From assembly GCA_945865405.1 (NCBI GenBank), contig CAMBDS010000019.1, positions 1 through 50,572 of the forward strand: DNA of 50,572 nucleotides. Direction: 5' to 3'. The translations under genes and the position numbers were made by a program. Positions 1 through 8,306 of the stretch are shown in pieces. Within the stretch, counting starts at the first letter, position 1. Each line of letters starts with the position of its first letter. This DNA is from Caldithrix abyssi DSM 13497. GTDB lineage: Bacteria; Electryoneota; AABM5-125-24; Hatepunaeales; Hatepunaeaceae. The notes under the pieces were generated by a model. That model saw nothing but the letters and a program-made list of their open reading frames with translations, searched no databases and was not told the origin of the DNA.

Positions 1-1
1 T

Positions 2-82
2 GCTGAAAAACTCGAGTTGTTTCATAAAGAATTACCAGATAGAGATCGACAAGGGCGTGCGAGGGAAGACGCACGATATTAA
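2..82 (+). pseudogene. Upstream part of a ThyX-like reading frame, ending at an in-frame TAA
   Basis: The frame is open from the window edge to TAA at 80-82, and it is the same frame as the next coding region. Its last residues read AREDARY, then the stop, then LPLACRGQVGMTLNAR. In ThyX (flavin-dependent thymidylate synthase) proteins the block AREDxRxxLP followed by xNxR is continuous, so the stop falls inside a conserved segment and replaces one aliphatic residue (TTA to TAA would be a single change). The gene starts outside the window. I infer one original gene across both parts. The stop may be a real nonsense mutation or an assembly error. Confidence 0.6.
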
Positions 83-991
83 TTGCCACTTGCTTGTCGT
101 GGCCAGGTCGGAATGACCTTAAATGCTCGTAATGCAGAGTGGGTTATCCAGCAATCTACTCACTCGTCTCTTGCTGAAGTGAGGGACTTGGGGAGTCAAA
201 TGGCTAAGATACTGAAGAGCCTGACGCCATCTTTAATAAAATACACCGAACCGACTGCACTATGGAAAGAAAGTAACGAAGAGATTTTTGCGGCTTTCAA
301 CTCTACCGGGTCGTCAACTGCGACAGATGCGGAGGTTTCGTTAATAAACGAACCTACCCAAGCCGAACGCATTATTTCTGCAGCACTTGGATTGCGAAAG
401 GGGGGACTCTCAATCGAATCCCTGCTCGAGAGTGTCGATCGAATGGGGGAAGATGAACGAATGAAGTTACTTAGCCGTGCACACATGTATCTCACTCAGC
501 ATAGTCCGGTTAGGCGTGAGTTGGAACTTGCTTCATTTACATTCGGTATTACACTATCCGCATCAGCGTTTGCTCAATTAAAACGCCACCGGATCGCCAC
601 CATTATCAGTCAGCCTTACGATCCCAATTTAGGGGTGACAATCCCGCCAGCGGTTTTGGAGTCGGGATTGGAGTCAGAATTTAGAAGTTTCACGGAATAC
701 GCTGAAAGAGGTTACCATGAGTTACACAAGCTACTTCCTTCGAACTTATCGAGCGTCGCACAATATAGCTTGACAAATGCTCATAGACGTAGAGTCATCT
801 TTCATGCAAACGCCAGGGAGATGATCCATCTGTCAAGGCTTCGCGAGGATTCACATGCCCAATGGGATATTCGACAGCTTTCAGGCAAAATGGCGGCTCT
901 GGCAAAGAAATCGTGTCCATCGCTGATGTTCCTTGCCGCAGGTAAGGATGAATTCGAAACCGTTCGTGCCGAGTTGGAGTCTCGTAAGTGA
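83..991 (+). CDS. ThyX-family protein (C-terminal part of a tandem ThyX-like protein)
   Basis: ThyX enzymes methylate dUMP with methylene-tetrahydrofolate and FAD. This piece holds the end of one ThyX-like domain (MTLNAR, residues 11-16) and a second ThyX-like domain. The second keeps RHR (residues 168-170) and a canonical SHAQWDIR block (residues 257-264), but the segment after RHR reads IATIISQPYDPN instead of the usual xxSxNExSxRY signature, so this copy is probably not a classical thymidylate synthase. TTG at 83 directly follows the in-frame TAA; ATG at 113 is the other possible restart, and neither has a convincing ribosome binding site. The TGA overlaps the GTG of the next gene by 4 bases. 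Two-domain ThyX relatives of unknown role exist in other anaerobes (from memory). Family assignment is firm, function is not. Confidence 0.7.
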   Translation: MPLACRGQVGMTLNARNAEWVIQQSTHSSLAEVRDLGSQMAKILKSLTPSLIKYTEPTALWKESNEEIFAAFNSTGSSTATDAEVSLINEPTQAERIISAALGLRKGGLSIESLLESVDRMGEDERMKLLSRAHMYLTQHSPVRRELELASFTFGITLSASAFAQLKRHRIATIISQPYDPNLGVTIPPAVLESGLESEFRSFTEYAERGYHELHKLLPSNLSSVAQYSLTNAHRRRVIFHANAREMIHLSRLREDSHAQWDIRQLSGKMAALAKKSCPSLMFLAAGKDEFETVRAELESRK

Positions 992-1860
992 GATTGACTA
1001 CAACATTCATTTTGTTGATGATTTCTGTCTTAATTACTGGATGTTCAGTAGGAAAATCGCTGATAGTTAGGAGTGTACAGCCTTTTTTCACTGATGCAAT
1101 GGCATCGATTATGACTGAGACAGACCCAGAGATTGCCAGGCCTGCGATGGCAACAGAGTTGAAGCTCCTCGAGGGAATGATCCTCTCTTCACCCAATGAT
1201 CGCAAATTGTTAACAATGGCGGCTCAAGGATTTGCTGGTTACGCAATGCTATTCTATGACCAATCTGATCCTGAAAAAGCTAAAGTTCTCTACTCTCGGG
1301 GGCTTCAGTATGGCAGACGAGCATTGTCGAATAGAGATGAAGTCTTTATTCAGCCGGAAAGTCGGTTTGAAGATTTTGAGAAAGCGATTGGCTCGCTTCG
1401 AGATGAAGATATTGGAACCGTTTATTGGACTGCAATCGCCTGGGGAGGATGGATCAACGTCTCACGAACCAATCCGATGGCGCTGGCTGAATTTCCACGA
1501 GTGAGACTATTGATGGATTGGGTAGCTGAACGAAATGAAAGATACTTCTTTTCTGGTACAAATTGGTTTTATGGAGTATATTACTCTACACTCCCTCCAA
1601 TTGTTGGAGGTGACACCGAAAGGTCAAAACTCTACTTCGACAAAGCGATTGGCCAAACCGAGGGTAGGTTTCTCTGGGGAAAGTTGTATTACGCGCAAAC
1701 CTATGCAGTGCAGACACTTAATCGCCCTTTCTTCGAGAAATTATTGAACGAAATACTTGACACAGAAACCGGCGAATTACCTGAGGCTAATTTGTTGAAT
1801 GAAGTAGCCAAGGCACGAGCCATTGAATTATTAAAACAAGCGGACGAGTTATTCTATTGA
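988..1860 (+). CDS. tatT: TatT-type lipoprotein, TRAP-transporter-associated
   Basis: 290-residue lipoprotein with a signal peptide and lipobox LITGC (Cys19). The body is helical and TPR-like, for example the stretch around YSRGLQYGRRAL. This matches the TatT family, a periplasmic lipoprotein first described in Treponema pallidum that works with the TRAP substrate-binding protein TatP. The position directly before dctP, dctQ and dctM supports this. The GTG start overlaps the previous TGA (GTGA), and the stop overlaps the next TTG start (TTGA), indicating translational coupling. It probably sits on the periplasmic face of a membrane and helps deliver a hydrophobic or organic-acid ligand. The ligand cannot be read from the sequence. 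Confidence 0.82.
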   Translation: MRLTTTFILLMISVLITGCSVGKSLIVRSVQPFFTDAMASIMTETDPEIARPAMATELKLLEGMILSSPNDRKLLTMAAQGFAGYAMLFYDQSDPEKAKVLYSRGLQYGRRALSNRDEVFIQPESRFEDFEKAIGSLRDEDIGTVYWTAIAWGGWINVSRTNPMALAEFPRVRLLMDWVAERNERYFFSGTNWFYGVYYSTLPPIVGGDTERSKLYFDKAIGQTEGRFLWGKLYYAQTYAVQTLNRPFFEKLLNEILDTETGELPEANLLNEVAKARAIELLKQADELFY

Positions 1861-2888
1861 AATCAACCTCAATATCCATTTTCCACAAGTCACTCTGGAT
1901 TGCAATATTCATAACAATTGTTATATCCACCAATAGCCATGCCATCCAGCTAATCCGGTTTGCTACTCTTGCACCGGAGGGATCGACCTGGATGACCTCG
2001 ATGAGGGCTATAGATGAAGAATTGCGAAAAACCACTCATAATGAAGTTGGAATAAAACTCTATCCCAATATGTCGATGGGAGACGAGACCGATGTTATTA
2101 GGAAAATCAGACTTGGTCAAATCAATGGAGGCGGATTTACAGGATTTGGGTTGGGTGAGATTTTACCGGAAATCAGAGTACTTGAATTACCATATATTTT
2201 TGATAATGACGAGGAGATCGATTACGCAGTAGGAAAGATGACTCCTTATTTCCGTGAAAGACTTGCTGAAAAGGGTTTTGTGCTACTTGGGTGGGCGGAT
2301 GTGGGTTGGATATATTTTATGGCTCAAAAACCGGTTGCGTCTCCCAAAGATCTGAAAAGCCTCAATGTTTGGATGTGGCAGGGAGATCCTCTCGCAAAAG
2401 CATTCTACACAGAGCTTGGAAAAGCACCTGTCGCTCTTTCTGTAACAGACGTAAGACTGTCTCTTCAGACAGGGATGATCGACGCTGTTTATGGTTCGCC
2501 GCTGGCGACGCTGGTCTTACAGTGGTTTACCAAGCTTAAGTACATATCCGACATACCATTCACAAATGCAGTCGGCGCAGTTTTGATCGATAAAAAGAGC
2601 TTCGACGGCCTATCGGAAGCGCATAAAAAGGCATTGGTCGAAGTGTCTGAGAAACATCTGAAAACACTCTTAACTCAGACAAGATCCGACAATCAAGATG
2701 CCTATCAACGGCTTCAAAAGGAAGGACTTATTTCCGTAACATCAACTCAGACGCAACGCGACGAAATGAGAGCAATCGGATTACGGGTACACGAGAGATT
2801 AGCGGGGGATCTGTATCCGCGGGAAGTTCTTGAAAAATTGCGCGGCGCTGTGAACGAGTATCGCACTAAAAAGATACCTCAAAAATGA
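1857..2888 (+). CDS. dctP: TRAP transporter periplasmic substrate-binding protein (DctP family)
   Basis: 343 residues. A signal peptide covers about residues 1-29, followed by the typical DctP opening IRFATLAPEGSTW. Family blocks include LPYIFDNDEEID, the ligand-region stretch LKSLNVWMWQGDP, and the segment around TGMIDAVYGSP. The protein captures a carboxylate-type solute in the periplasm and hands it to DctQ/DctM for sodium- or proton-driven uptake. The TTG start overlaps the tatT stop by 4 bases, and the stop overlaps dctQ in ATGA. The usual carboxylate-binding arginine was not located with confidence, so the solute is left open. Pairing with TatT suggests a TatPT-like system. Confidence 0.88.
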   Translation: MKSTSISIFHKSLWIAIFITIVISTNSHAIQLIRFATLAPEGSTWMTSMRAIDEELRKTTHNEVGIKLYPNMSMGDETDVIRKIRLGQINGGGFTGFGLGEILPEIRVLELPYIFDNDEEIDYAVGKMTPYFRERLAEKGFVLLGWADVGWIYFMAQKPVASPKDLKSLNVWMWQGDPLAKAFYTELGKAPVALSVTDVRLSLQTGMIDAVYGSPLATLVLQWFTKLKYISDIPFTNAVGAVLIDKKSFDGLSEAHKKALVEVSEKHLKTLLTQTRSDNQDAYQRLQKEGLISVTSTQTQRDEMRAIGLRVHERLAGDLYPREVLEKLRGAVNEYRTKKIPQK

Positions 2889-3397
2889 GATTTGTCTCCA
2901 TAGCAATTAAGATATTGAAGAATGTTGCCGGTTCAGTTGTGATCGGATTGTTTGCTTGGATGATACTCATTGCAACTGCACAATTATTAATACGTTGGTT
3001 AAAAATTGATGCGCTTTCATGGAGCGATATTCAGCTGAGGCATTTATTGCTTTGGTACGCGCTGGCTGGTGGAATTTTAGCGACTTCCGAGGGTCGCCAA
3101 ATCCATATTGATCTGGCAGGACATTACTTACCGGTTCGATTTCGCAACGGAATCGCCCGCCTCACGAGCATTCTTTCAAGCCTACTTTGTTTCTATTTGA
3201 CTTATGTTTCAATACAATTTATCGCTTCCGAGCGGGGAGGAGGCAGCGAAGTAAGTGGTTTATTATTCGGAGCATCTGCGCCAATTTGGTGGATTGAGGT
3301 TGCATTACCGATATCTTTTCTTTTAATGGGCTTGCTTTTTCTGCTTGAATCGCTCCTCCCTCCCTCATCCTCTCTGCCAAAGCTTAAAGTATTATGA
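2885..3397 (+). CDS. dctQ: TRAP transporter small membrane subunit (DctQ family)
   Basis: 170 residues with four hydrophobic segments (about 10-33, 55-70, 93-116 and 137-155). It carries the DctQ features WSDIQLRHLLLWYALAGG and the segment SEGRQIHIDL between helices 2 and 3. It is the small inner-membrane subunit that bridges the binding protein and the large DctM permease. The ATG start overlaps the dctP stop by 4 bases and its TGA overlaps dctM in ATGA. Length and gene order are standard for a tripartite TRAP transporter. Confidence 0.88.
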   Translation: MRFVSIAIKILKNVAGSVVIGLFAWMILIATAQLLIRWLKIDALSWSDIQLRHLLLWYALAGGILATSEGRQIHIDLAGHYLPVRFRNGIARLTSILSSLLCFYLTYVSIQFIASERGGGSEVSGLLFGASAPIWWIEVALPISFLLMGLLFLLESLLPPSSSLPKLKVL

Positions 3398-4659
3398 CAC
3401 CAGTAGTATCGATAGCAAGCCTCATTGCCCTGCTTGGCTTACCGTTATTTTTGGTGTTGAGCCTCTTTGCGCTGATCGGTTTCAGCTCAGAAAGTCTGCC
3501 GCACTCTATTTATTTTGCAGAACTTATGCGCCTTGCAGGGAACCCGACGTTGATCGCGATTCCTTTTTTTACGCTTGGCGGGTTCGTACTTGCGGAAAGC
3601 AAAGCACCGGAAAGGTTGATCAGACTTGCCCGCGCATTGTTAGGTTGGATGCCGGGCGGTCTGGGAGTCGTTACCGTGCTTGTAATGGCCCTGTTGACGT
3701 CGTTTACCGGGGCGTCGGGAGTGACGATCATCGCGCTTGGGGGGCTGATGCTTCCGGCGCTGGTGAAAGGGGGACTTGGCGAACGATTCAGCCTTGGCCT
3801 TATCACTACGAGTGGCAGCATCGGGCTGTTGTTCCCACCAAGTTTGCCTCTGATTCTTTACGGTGTAGTGTCCGAAACACCAATTGAGAAGCTTTTTCTT
3901 GGTGGTATGCTGCCGGGAATTCTAATGGTTGCCGGGATGGCGGCACTCTCGATTTATCAGGGAGTTAAAAAGGGTCAGGTAAAAGATTTCGAGAAGGTTT
4001 CGATTTTAAGTGCGGTGAAAGCCGCAATTTGGGAGATTCCGTTGCCAATTGTCGTTGTCGGCGGGATATATGGCGGATACTTTACGGCGACTGAAGCTGC
4101 TGTTATTACAGTTGTGTACGTACTATTTGTCGAAGTATTTATAACCAAAGATGTTGCGATTCGTGCACTGCCTAAGATAATGCAGGAAACGACCGTTTTG
4201 GTAGGTGGCATCCTTCTAATTATCGGTTCGGCGCTGGCGCTTACAAATTACCTGGTCTTCGTCGATGCGCCTTCAATATTACTAACATGGATCGAAGCGA
4301 CACTGACGAGTAAGTTTAGTTTCTTGTTAGCGCTGAACATATTTCTATTGATTGTTGGCTCTTTGATGGATATTTTTTCAGCCCTGGTGGTAGTTGTGCC
4401 GTTGATTTCGCCTTTGGCAATGCGGTATGGGGTCGATCCGGTCCATCTTGGGATTATCTTTCTGGCAAACCTTGAGTTAGGGTATAATCACCCACCGATG
4501 GGAATGAACCTTTTTATCTCGAGTTTTCGGTTTAACAAGCCGATTGTCGAAGTCATCATCGCTGCGATTCCGTTCTTAATTTTACATCTATTGATATTGG
4601 GAATAATAACTTACGTTCCGGCTTTGACCTTGGCGCCGATTGCCTGGTTTGGTCAATGA
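3394..4659 (+). CDS. dctM: TRAP transporter large permease subunit (DctM family)
   Basis: 421 residues with about 11-12 hydrophobic helices. Recognisable blocks are AIPFFTLGGFVLAESKAPERLIRLA, the glycine/threonine-rich GGLGVVTVLVMALLTSFTGASGVTI, SGSIGLLFPPSLPLILYG, and near the C-terminus LEIGYNHPPMGMNLF-like residues (seen as LELGYNHPPMGMNLF). It is the ion-coupled channel of the TRAP transporter. It is translationally coupled to dctQ upstream and, through ATGA, to the glycosyltransferase downstream. Confidence 0.9.
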   Translation: MTPVVSIASLIALLGLPLFLVLSLFALIGFSSESLPHSIYFAELMRLAGNPTLIAIPFFTLGGFVLAESKAPERLIRLARALLGWMPGGLGVVTVLVMALLTSFTGASGVTIIALGGLMLPALVKGGLGERFSLGLITTSGSIGLLFPPSLPLILYGVVSETPIEKLFLGGMLPGILMVAGMAALSIYQGVKKGQVKDFEKVSILSAVKAAIWEIPLPIVVVGGIYGGYFTATEAAVITVVYVLFVEVFITKDVAIRALPKIMQETTVLVGGILLIIGSALALTNYLVFVDAPSILLTWIEATLTSKFSFLLALNIFLLIVGSLMDIFSALVVVVPLISPLAMRYGVDPVHLGIIFLANLELGYNHPPMGMNLFISSFRFNKPIVEVIIAAIPFLILHLLILGIITYVPALTLAPIAWFGQ

Positions 4660-5336
4660 GTGAGGCGGTCTGGCTGATAATCCCCGCCTATAATGTTGAA
4701 AAACATTTAGATAAGCTTCTTTCCGAAACATCGAAATTCATCCCTGCCGAACGAACGGTGGTTGTAAATGACGGATCGACTGATCGATTAGGAGCAATTG
4801 CGGCAAATCACGGTGTGCAAGTCATTGTTCATTCGGAGAATATGGGAAAAGGGAAGAGCTTGCGTGATGGATTTGACTATGTTACTGAAATTCAAGGAAC
4901 ATGGGCAATTACGATTGACGGGGACTTGCAACATGATCCGGCGCGAATTCCTGCATTTATTGCGGCGAGTGAAAACGGTAAGTACGATATTATCATAGGA
5001 AAACGCAATCGAAGTGGGACGAAAATGCCTTGGGATAGAAGATTGTCAAACGGGCTATCGAGCTTACTTCTTGCCCTCGTGACTGGCCAGAAGATGGAAG
5101 ATGTGCAGTGCGGTTATCGAATGATCCGAATTGCATCGCTTAAGGGATTGGTATTTAATAGGGTAAGCTACGATTTTGAGACAGAGCTACTGCTTAAGCT
5201 GGTGCGAAAAGGGTCTAAGGTCGGATGGGTTGAGATACCGACAAAGTATGCCGGAGAGAAGAGTTCGATCAGACGACTACCAGATACTATGAGGTTTTTA
5301 GGATTGGTAGGTCTTTATTTAGCAAGAAGATTGTAA
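4656..5336 (+). CDS. Family 2 glycosyltransferase (polyprenyl-phosphate sugar transferase-like)
   Basis: 226-residue GT-A fold glycosyltransferase. The N-terminal PAYNVEKHLDKLL, the nucleotide-binding VVVNDGSTD and the metal-binding DGDLQHDP (the DxD position) are all present. Later blocks GYRMIR and YDFETELLLKLVRKG resemble dolichol/undecaprenyl-phosphate mannosyl or glucosyl transferases. No membrane helix or GtrA domain is attached. It is the last gene of the operon and overlaps dctM in ATGA, yet has no obvious link to TRAP uptake. A role in glycolipid or envelope sugar transfer is inference. Confidence 0.8.
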   Translation: MSEAVWLIIPAYNVEKHLDKLLSETSKFIPAERTVVVNDGSTDRLGAIAANHGVQVIVHSENMGKGKSLRDGFDYVTEIQGTWAITIDGDLQHDPARIPAFIAASENGKYDIIIGKRNRSGTKMPWDRRLSNGLSSLLLALVTGQKMEDVQCGYRMIRIASLKGLVFNRVSYDFETELLLKLVRKGSKVGWVEIPTKYAGEKSSIRRLPDTMRFLGLVGLYLARRL

Positions 5337-5355
5337 GAAACGCGGACGGTTCAGC

Positions 5356-5422
5356 ACCCCCCCTTGATCCCCCCCGCAAGTGGGGGTGGGGAGACGGGCG
5401 GACAAGAGTGTCCGCCCTCCAA
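5356..5422. repeat. Palindromic repeat, copy 1 (with a C/G-rich hairpin)
   Basis: Between two convergent genes. Bases 5396-5417 form arms GGGCGGACA and TGTCCGCCC around loop AGAG, followed by TCCAA. The 27-base unit is identical to that at 8262-8288. Just before it, CCCCC at 5371-5375 can pair with GGGGG at 5382-5386. Read on the minus strand, the unit begins with TTGGAGGGCGG about 28 bases behind a stop codon, as do the other copies. A terminator or a REP-like element are both possible; there is no clean T-run. Confidence 0.7.
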
Positions 5423-5449
5423 AAGAGAGCTGTTTGTTCGCCAAGTTAT

Positions 5450-8116
5450 TTATCGGACGAGAGTTACTTTGAGGGCAGGAGGGAGAGCGCCTGAAAATTG
5501 TTGCGAATTTAATGTCACAAAATAGGTTCCGGCACTGACTGGAATTCCTTCAGAATTTACCCCATTCCAGACCCACATATCTCCAGTTACTCCCCCATTT
5601 GAAGTTACCACTCTTCCAAGCATATCACAGATTGATATCCCCATTTTGCCCCCCTCCATATTTCGAGAAAAATATAGTTTTATCGAGCTATTAAATGGAT
5701 TCGGATATCCATAAATCAGAAGCGGGGAGGCGGGGAGAGATGTGACATCCTCCAACCCGACCCGCATATCGACTCCGAGCCAGGTTAGGGCTCGCTCAAG
5801 GAATTCGGCGCGGGAAGTTGTCCCCCCGGATCCGCTAATAGCCTCGATGCCGAAACTGCAGAATATTCCCCGAGCGCCAGCATCCACGCCCCACCTAATT
5901 GCGGCGGCCGTATCCCCACGATCAGAATAAAGTGCACAAGGCATCGCACTGCCAATCGCCTCGATCCCGTCGGTGGAGGATTGGTTGGCGGCTCCTTGAT
6001 TGCCGAGCAATAGCATTCTCGTGCCGCTTAAGACCTCATCGCCAGCAAGTCCGAGAACTTGACGGGAGCGGGTATTTTCGGTCAAAATACGGGCGTGCAA
6101 CGTGTTTTCGAGAAAATCGGATCCGGCAAGATCTTCGGCAATATTCTGCCCCGTGACGAGGACAGAGAATCCGTGCGCATTTGCGCCTATGATTAGATTT
6201 TGGTCATCTTCGGGGATTACGTCTTCGGCGCGATTGCCCGTATAGTATAGGATCACAGCGAATCCGTCTATGAATGGAACTTCACCATCGGTATTACGCC
6301 AGAGACGAAAGGGTGATTTAAGGGAATTAAGCGGATCCGCGATAAAGCGCTCGCGGGTTGAGTCGGTGTCGTTGTTTATGATGAGCAGTTGCGGCTGTTC
6401 GCACTCATTAATTAGTCTGAGTTCGTTCTCGTGATCGACCACAACTGAATCAAAAACGACAATAGGATAAGGGAAACGAGGACGAAAGGTGGCGCGGTAA
6501 AGACCTTCCATCAAGGGCATTTCGATAAATCCAAGCTGATCGCGGACTTCTACTGTAAACGGGGGAATGATGCCGGGGAATTCGAGATTTTCGACGAAGA
6601 ATGTACCTGCGATTTGTCCTTCATCCCTGCTGGTGGAGCCAAAGACGACCGAACCGGTGTCGCGGATAGTTATGGAGAATTGAACGAAATCGTTTTCGTG
6701 ATCGGCGTCCCCCTCGTATTCGGCGATAAAACTGATTCTCGCTTCGCCAATTTCATCCGGCAACCAGTTACGTTCAAGAGGTGTTTCGCGGGGTTCCCAA
6801 CCTTGTAAGTTGAAGGACTGCCTGTCAGTCCAATCTCCGACAATGTGAAGAGGAATATCAGAAACTACTCCCCGGGTTCCGTTCTGCTGGGCTTTTAAGA
6901 CGAAAGGGATTTGAGATCCGACAGGCCAGGGGCGATTGTTAGAGGGAGCGAGAACTGCGATTAGCTCGACATCGACTTCGGGAATATTGTCAAAGAGATT
7001 TCGGAGTAACATCCAGGCAGTGTAGGCGCTGACCCAAGCCTGATCGCGGTTGTTGGCATCACCGATGGTTGCCGGGATGCCGCCGTCGTCATCGGTGTCG
7101 AGTGCCAGCAATGAGTCGATGATCGTTTCGGCGTTTTGGATATAGTCAGCATCATCAAAGAATTCATAGGCGGCGAGCCAGGCGTGGGCGTACCAGATGT
7201 TCCATGAGACGTTCCAATTGCCGCCTCCAGCAATGACGTCCATGTTTTCAAGTAAACCGGGCATCCACTCACTGGCGTTATCGTCTTCGCGAGCGAGTGT
7301 GCGGATGACACCCCACATGGCAGTGCCGCCGCAAAGTGCCCAGATTTCATTGCGATTAAGACGCTCAGGATTTTCTGCTATCCAAGCTTTCACCTGAAGG
7401 GCGATACGGATGGCTTCGGTCTGGTAGTCACGGTTGCCAATTTCCAAGCCGTATTCATAAAGAGTTCCGGCACTCCAGCCAGCGACCAGAGGCATCAGGT
7501 TATCCTGCATATTGACTGTGATCTCCGGGACGTTTTCGATCAGATGTTCGGCGCATCGTTGCCCGTAATCATCGCGGCTTTCGTCGTAAGCGTGGCGATA
7601 TCCGATAGTGGCGATCAATCCCCAACCGGCGTTGTGCATGGCGTAGAAGCCGTCTGGCTCACTTTCTTCCCAGGCGGGATAGTTATCGCAATATGTCCAG
7701 GCGTCTTCAACGTTGGCGCGGAAGCGGTCGGGATCGCCGAAGTAATCGGCGTATTCGCACCAGACACGGATAGCCTCCTGAGTGTTGTCGGTCTCGATGA
7801 TCGCCCAGAGTTGATCGCCTTCGCCTTCGTGCAGACCGCCAAAGGAGCCGCTTTCGGGGTCGTGCTCCTGCATCGAGTCGAGAAACGTACATGTTTGGTG
7901 AAAGTGAACGAGGGTCTCGCGAATGTCACGGATCGGTTGACGAGGGTCGGCGCGGAATAGCTGCCGGGCGACGGCTGGGGAAAGAGCTCCGTCCGGACTA
8001 CCCCAGAGGGAATCGGAGGCAGCAGTCAAGGGGGTGGTTGCCGAAGCCGATGCTGTAACAATGATGACCGAGAGAACTGCGAGGGCGATCTGTTTGACGC
8101 GAAGCGAGAAAGGCAT
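5450..8116 (-). CDS. Secreted T9SS cargo protein with an alpha/alpha-toroid-like domain
   Basis: 888 residues from the ATG at 8116, chosen because GGAG lies 6 bases upstream and a signal peptide (LAVLSVIIVTASASA) follows. The N-terminal half is rich in repeated helical, aromatic segments (GGNWNVSWNIWYAHAWLAAYEFF, here split by WNIWY and AHAWL motifs), resembling alpha/alpha-toroid glycan-active or prenyltransferase-like folds. The middle has beta-rich immunoglobulin-like segments. The C-terminus has the T9SS sorting signature YPNPFNSS, then a short beta sandwich ending GTYFVTLNSQ and KVTLVR. It is probably exported through the outer membrane and anchored at the surface. Substrate unknown. Confidence 0.72.
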   Translation of the reverse strand: MPFSLRVKQIALAVLSVIIVTASASATTPLTAASDSLWGSPDGALSPAVARQLFRADPRQPIRDIRETLVHFHQTCTFLDSMQEHDPESGSFGGLHEGEGDQLWAIIETDNTQEAIRVWCEYADYFGDPDRFRANVEDAWTYCDNYPAWEESEPDGFYAMHNAGWGLIATIGYRHAYDESRDDYGQRCAEHLIENVPEITVNMQDNLMPLVAGWSAGTLYEYGLEIGNRDYQTEAIRIALQVKAWIAENPERLNRNEIWALCGGTAMWGVIRTLAREDDNASEWMPGLLENMDVIAGGGNWNVSWNIWYAHAWLAAYEFFDDADYIQNAETIIDSLLALDTDDDGGIPATIGDANNRDQAWVSAYTAWMLLRNLFDNIPEVDVELIAVLAPSNNRPWPVGSQIPFVLKAQQNGTRGVVSDIPLHIVGDWTDRQSFNLQGWEPRETPLERNWLPDEIGEARISFIAEYEGDADHENDFVQFSITIRDTGSVVFGSTSRDEGQIAGTFFVENLEFPGIIPPFTVEVRDQLGFIEMPLMEGLYRATFRPRFPYPIVVFDSVVVDHENELRLINECEQPQLLIINNDTDSTRERFIADPLNSLKSPFRLWRNTDGEVPFIDGFAVILYYTGNRAEDVIPEDDQNLIIGANAHGFSVLVTGQNIAEDLAGSDFLENTLHARILTENTRSRQVLGLAGDEVLSGTRMLLLGNQGAANQSSTDGIEAIGSAMPCALYSDRGDTAAAIRWGVDAGARGIFCSFGIEAISGSGGTTSRAEFLERALTWLGVDMRVGLEDVTSLPASPLLIYGYPNPFNSSIKLYFSRNMEGGKMGISICDMLGRVVTSNGGVTGDMWVWNGVNSEGIPVSAGTYFVTLNSQQFSGALPPALKVTLVR

Positions 8117-8261
8117 TAAAGGCTCCAGGTGGACGAAAATGATGTGGTCAGTTGAAGATAATATGCGGCGGGGCTGCATGCAAGGGATGCGGCTGAAATG
8201 GAGCGGGGTTATGTAGGGGAAAAGAAGAGCGGGCTGAACTCGCGCTCAGGAAGATCAGATG

Positions 8262-8288
8262 GGCGGACAAGAGTGTCCGCCCTCCAAC
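8262..8288. repeat. Palindromic repeat, copy 2
   Basis: Arms GGGCGGACA (8262-8270) and TGTCCGCCC (8275-8283) with loop AGAG, then TCCAA. Over 27 bases it is identical to copy 1. It lies 18 bases beyond the stop codon of the glutamine synthetase gene in the direction of transcription, so it would be part of that mRNA's 3' end. Confidence 0.75.
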
Positions 8289-8306
8289 TCTTTAAATGAG
8301 CAGAAA

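Noticed and set aside
83..115. TTG 83 or ATG 113 as the natural start of an intact ThyX-like gene
   Set aside because: The conserved ThyX sequence continues upstream of the TAA in the same frame, and neither start has a convincing ribosome binding site.
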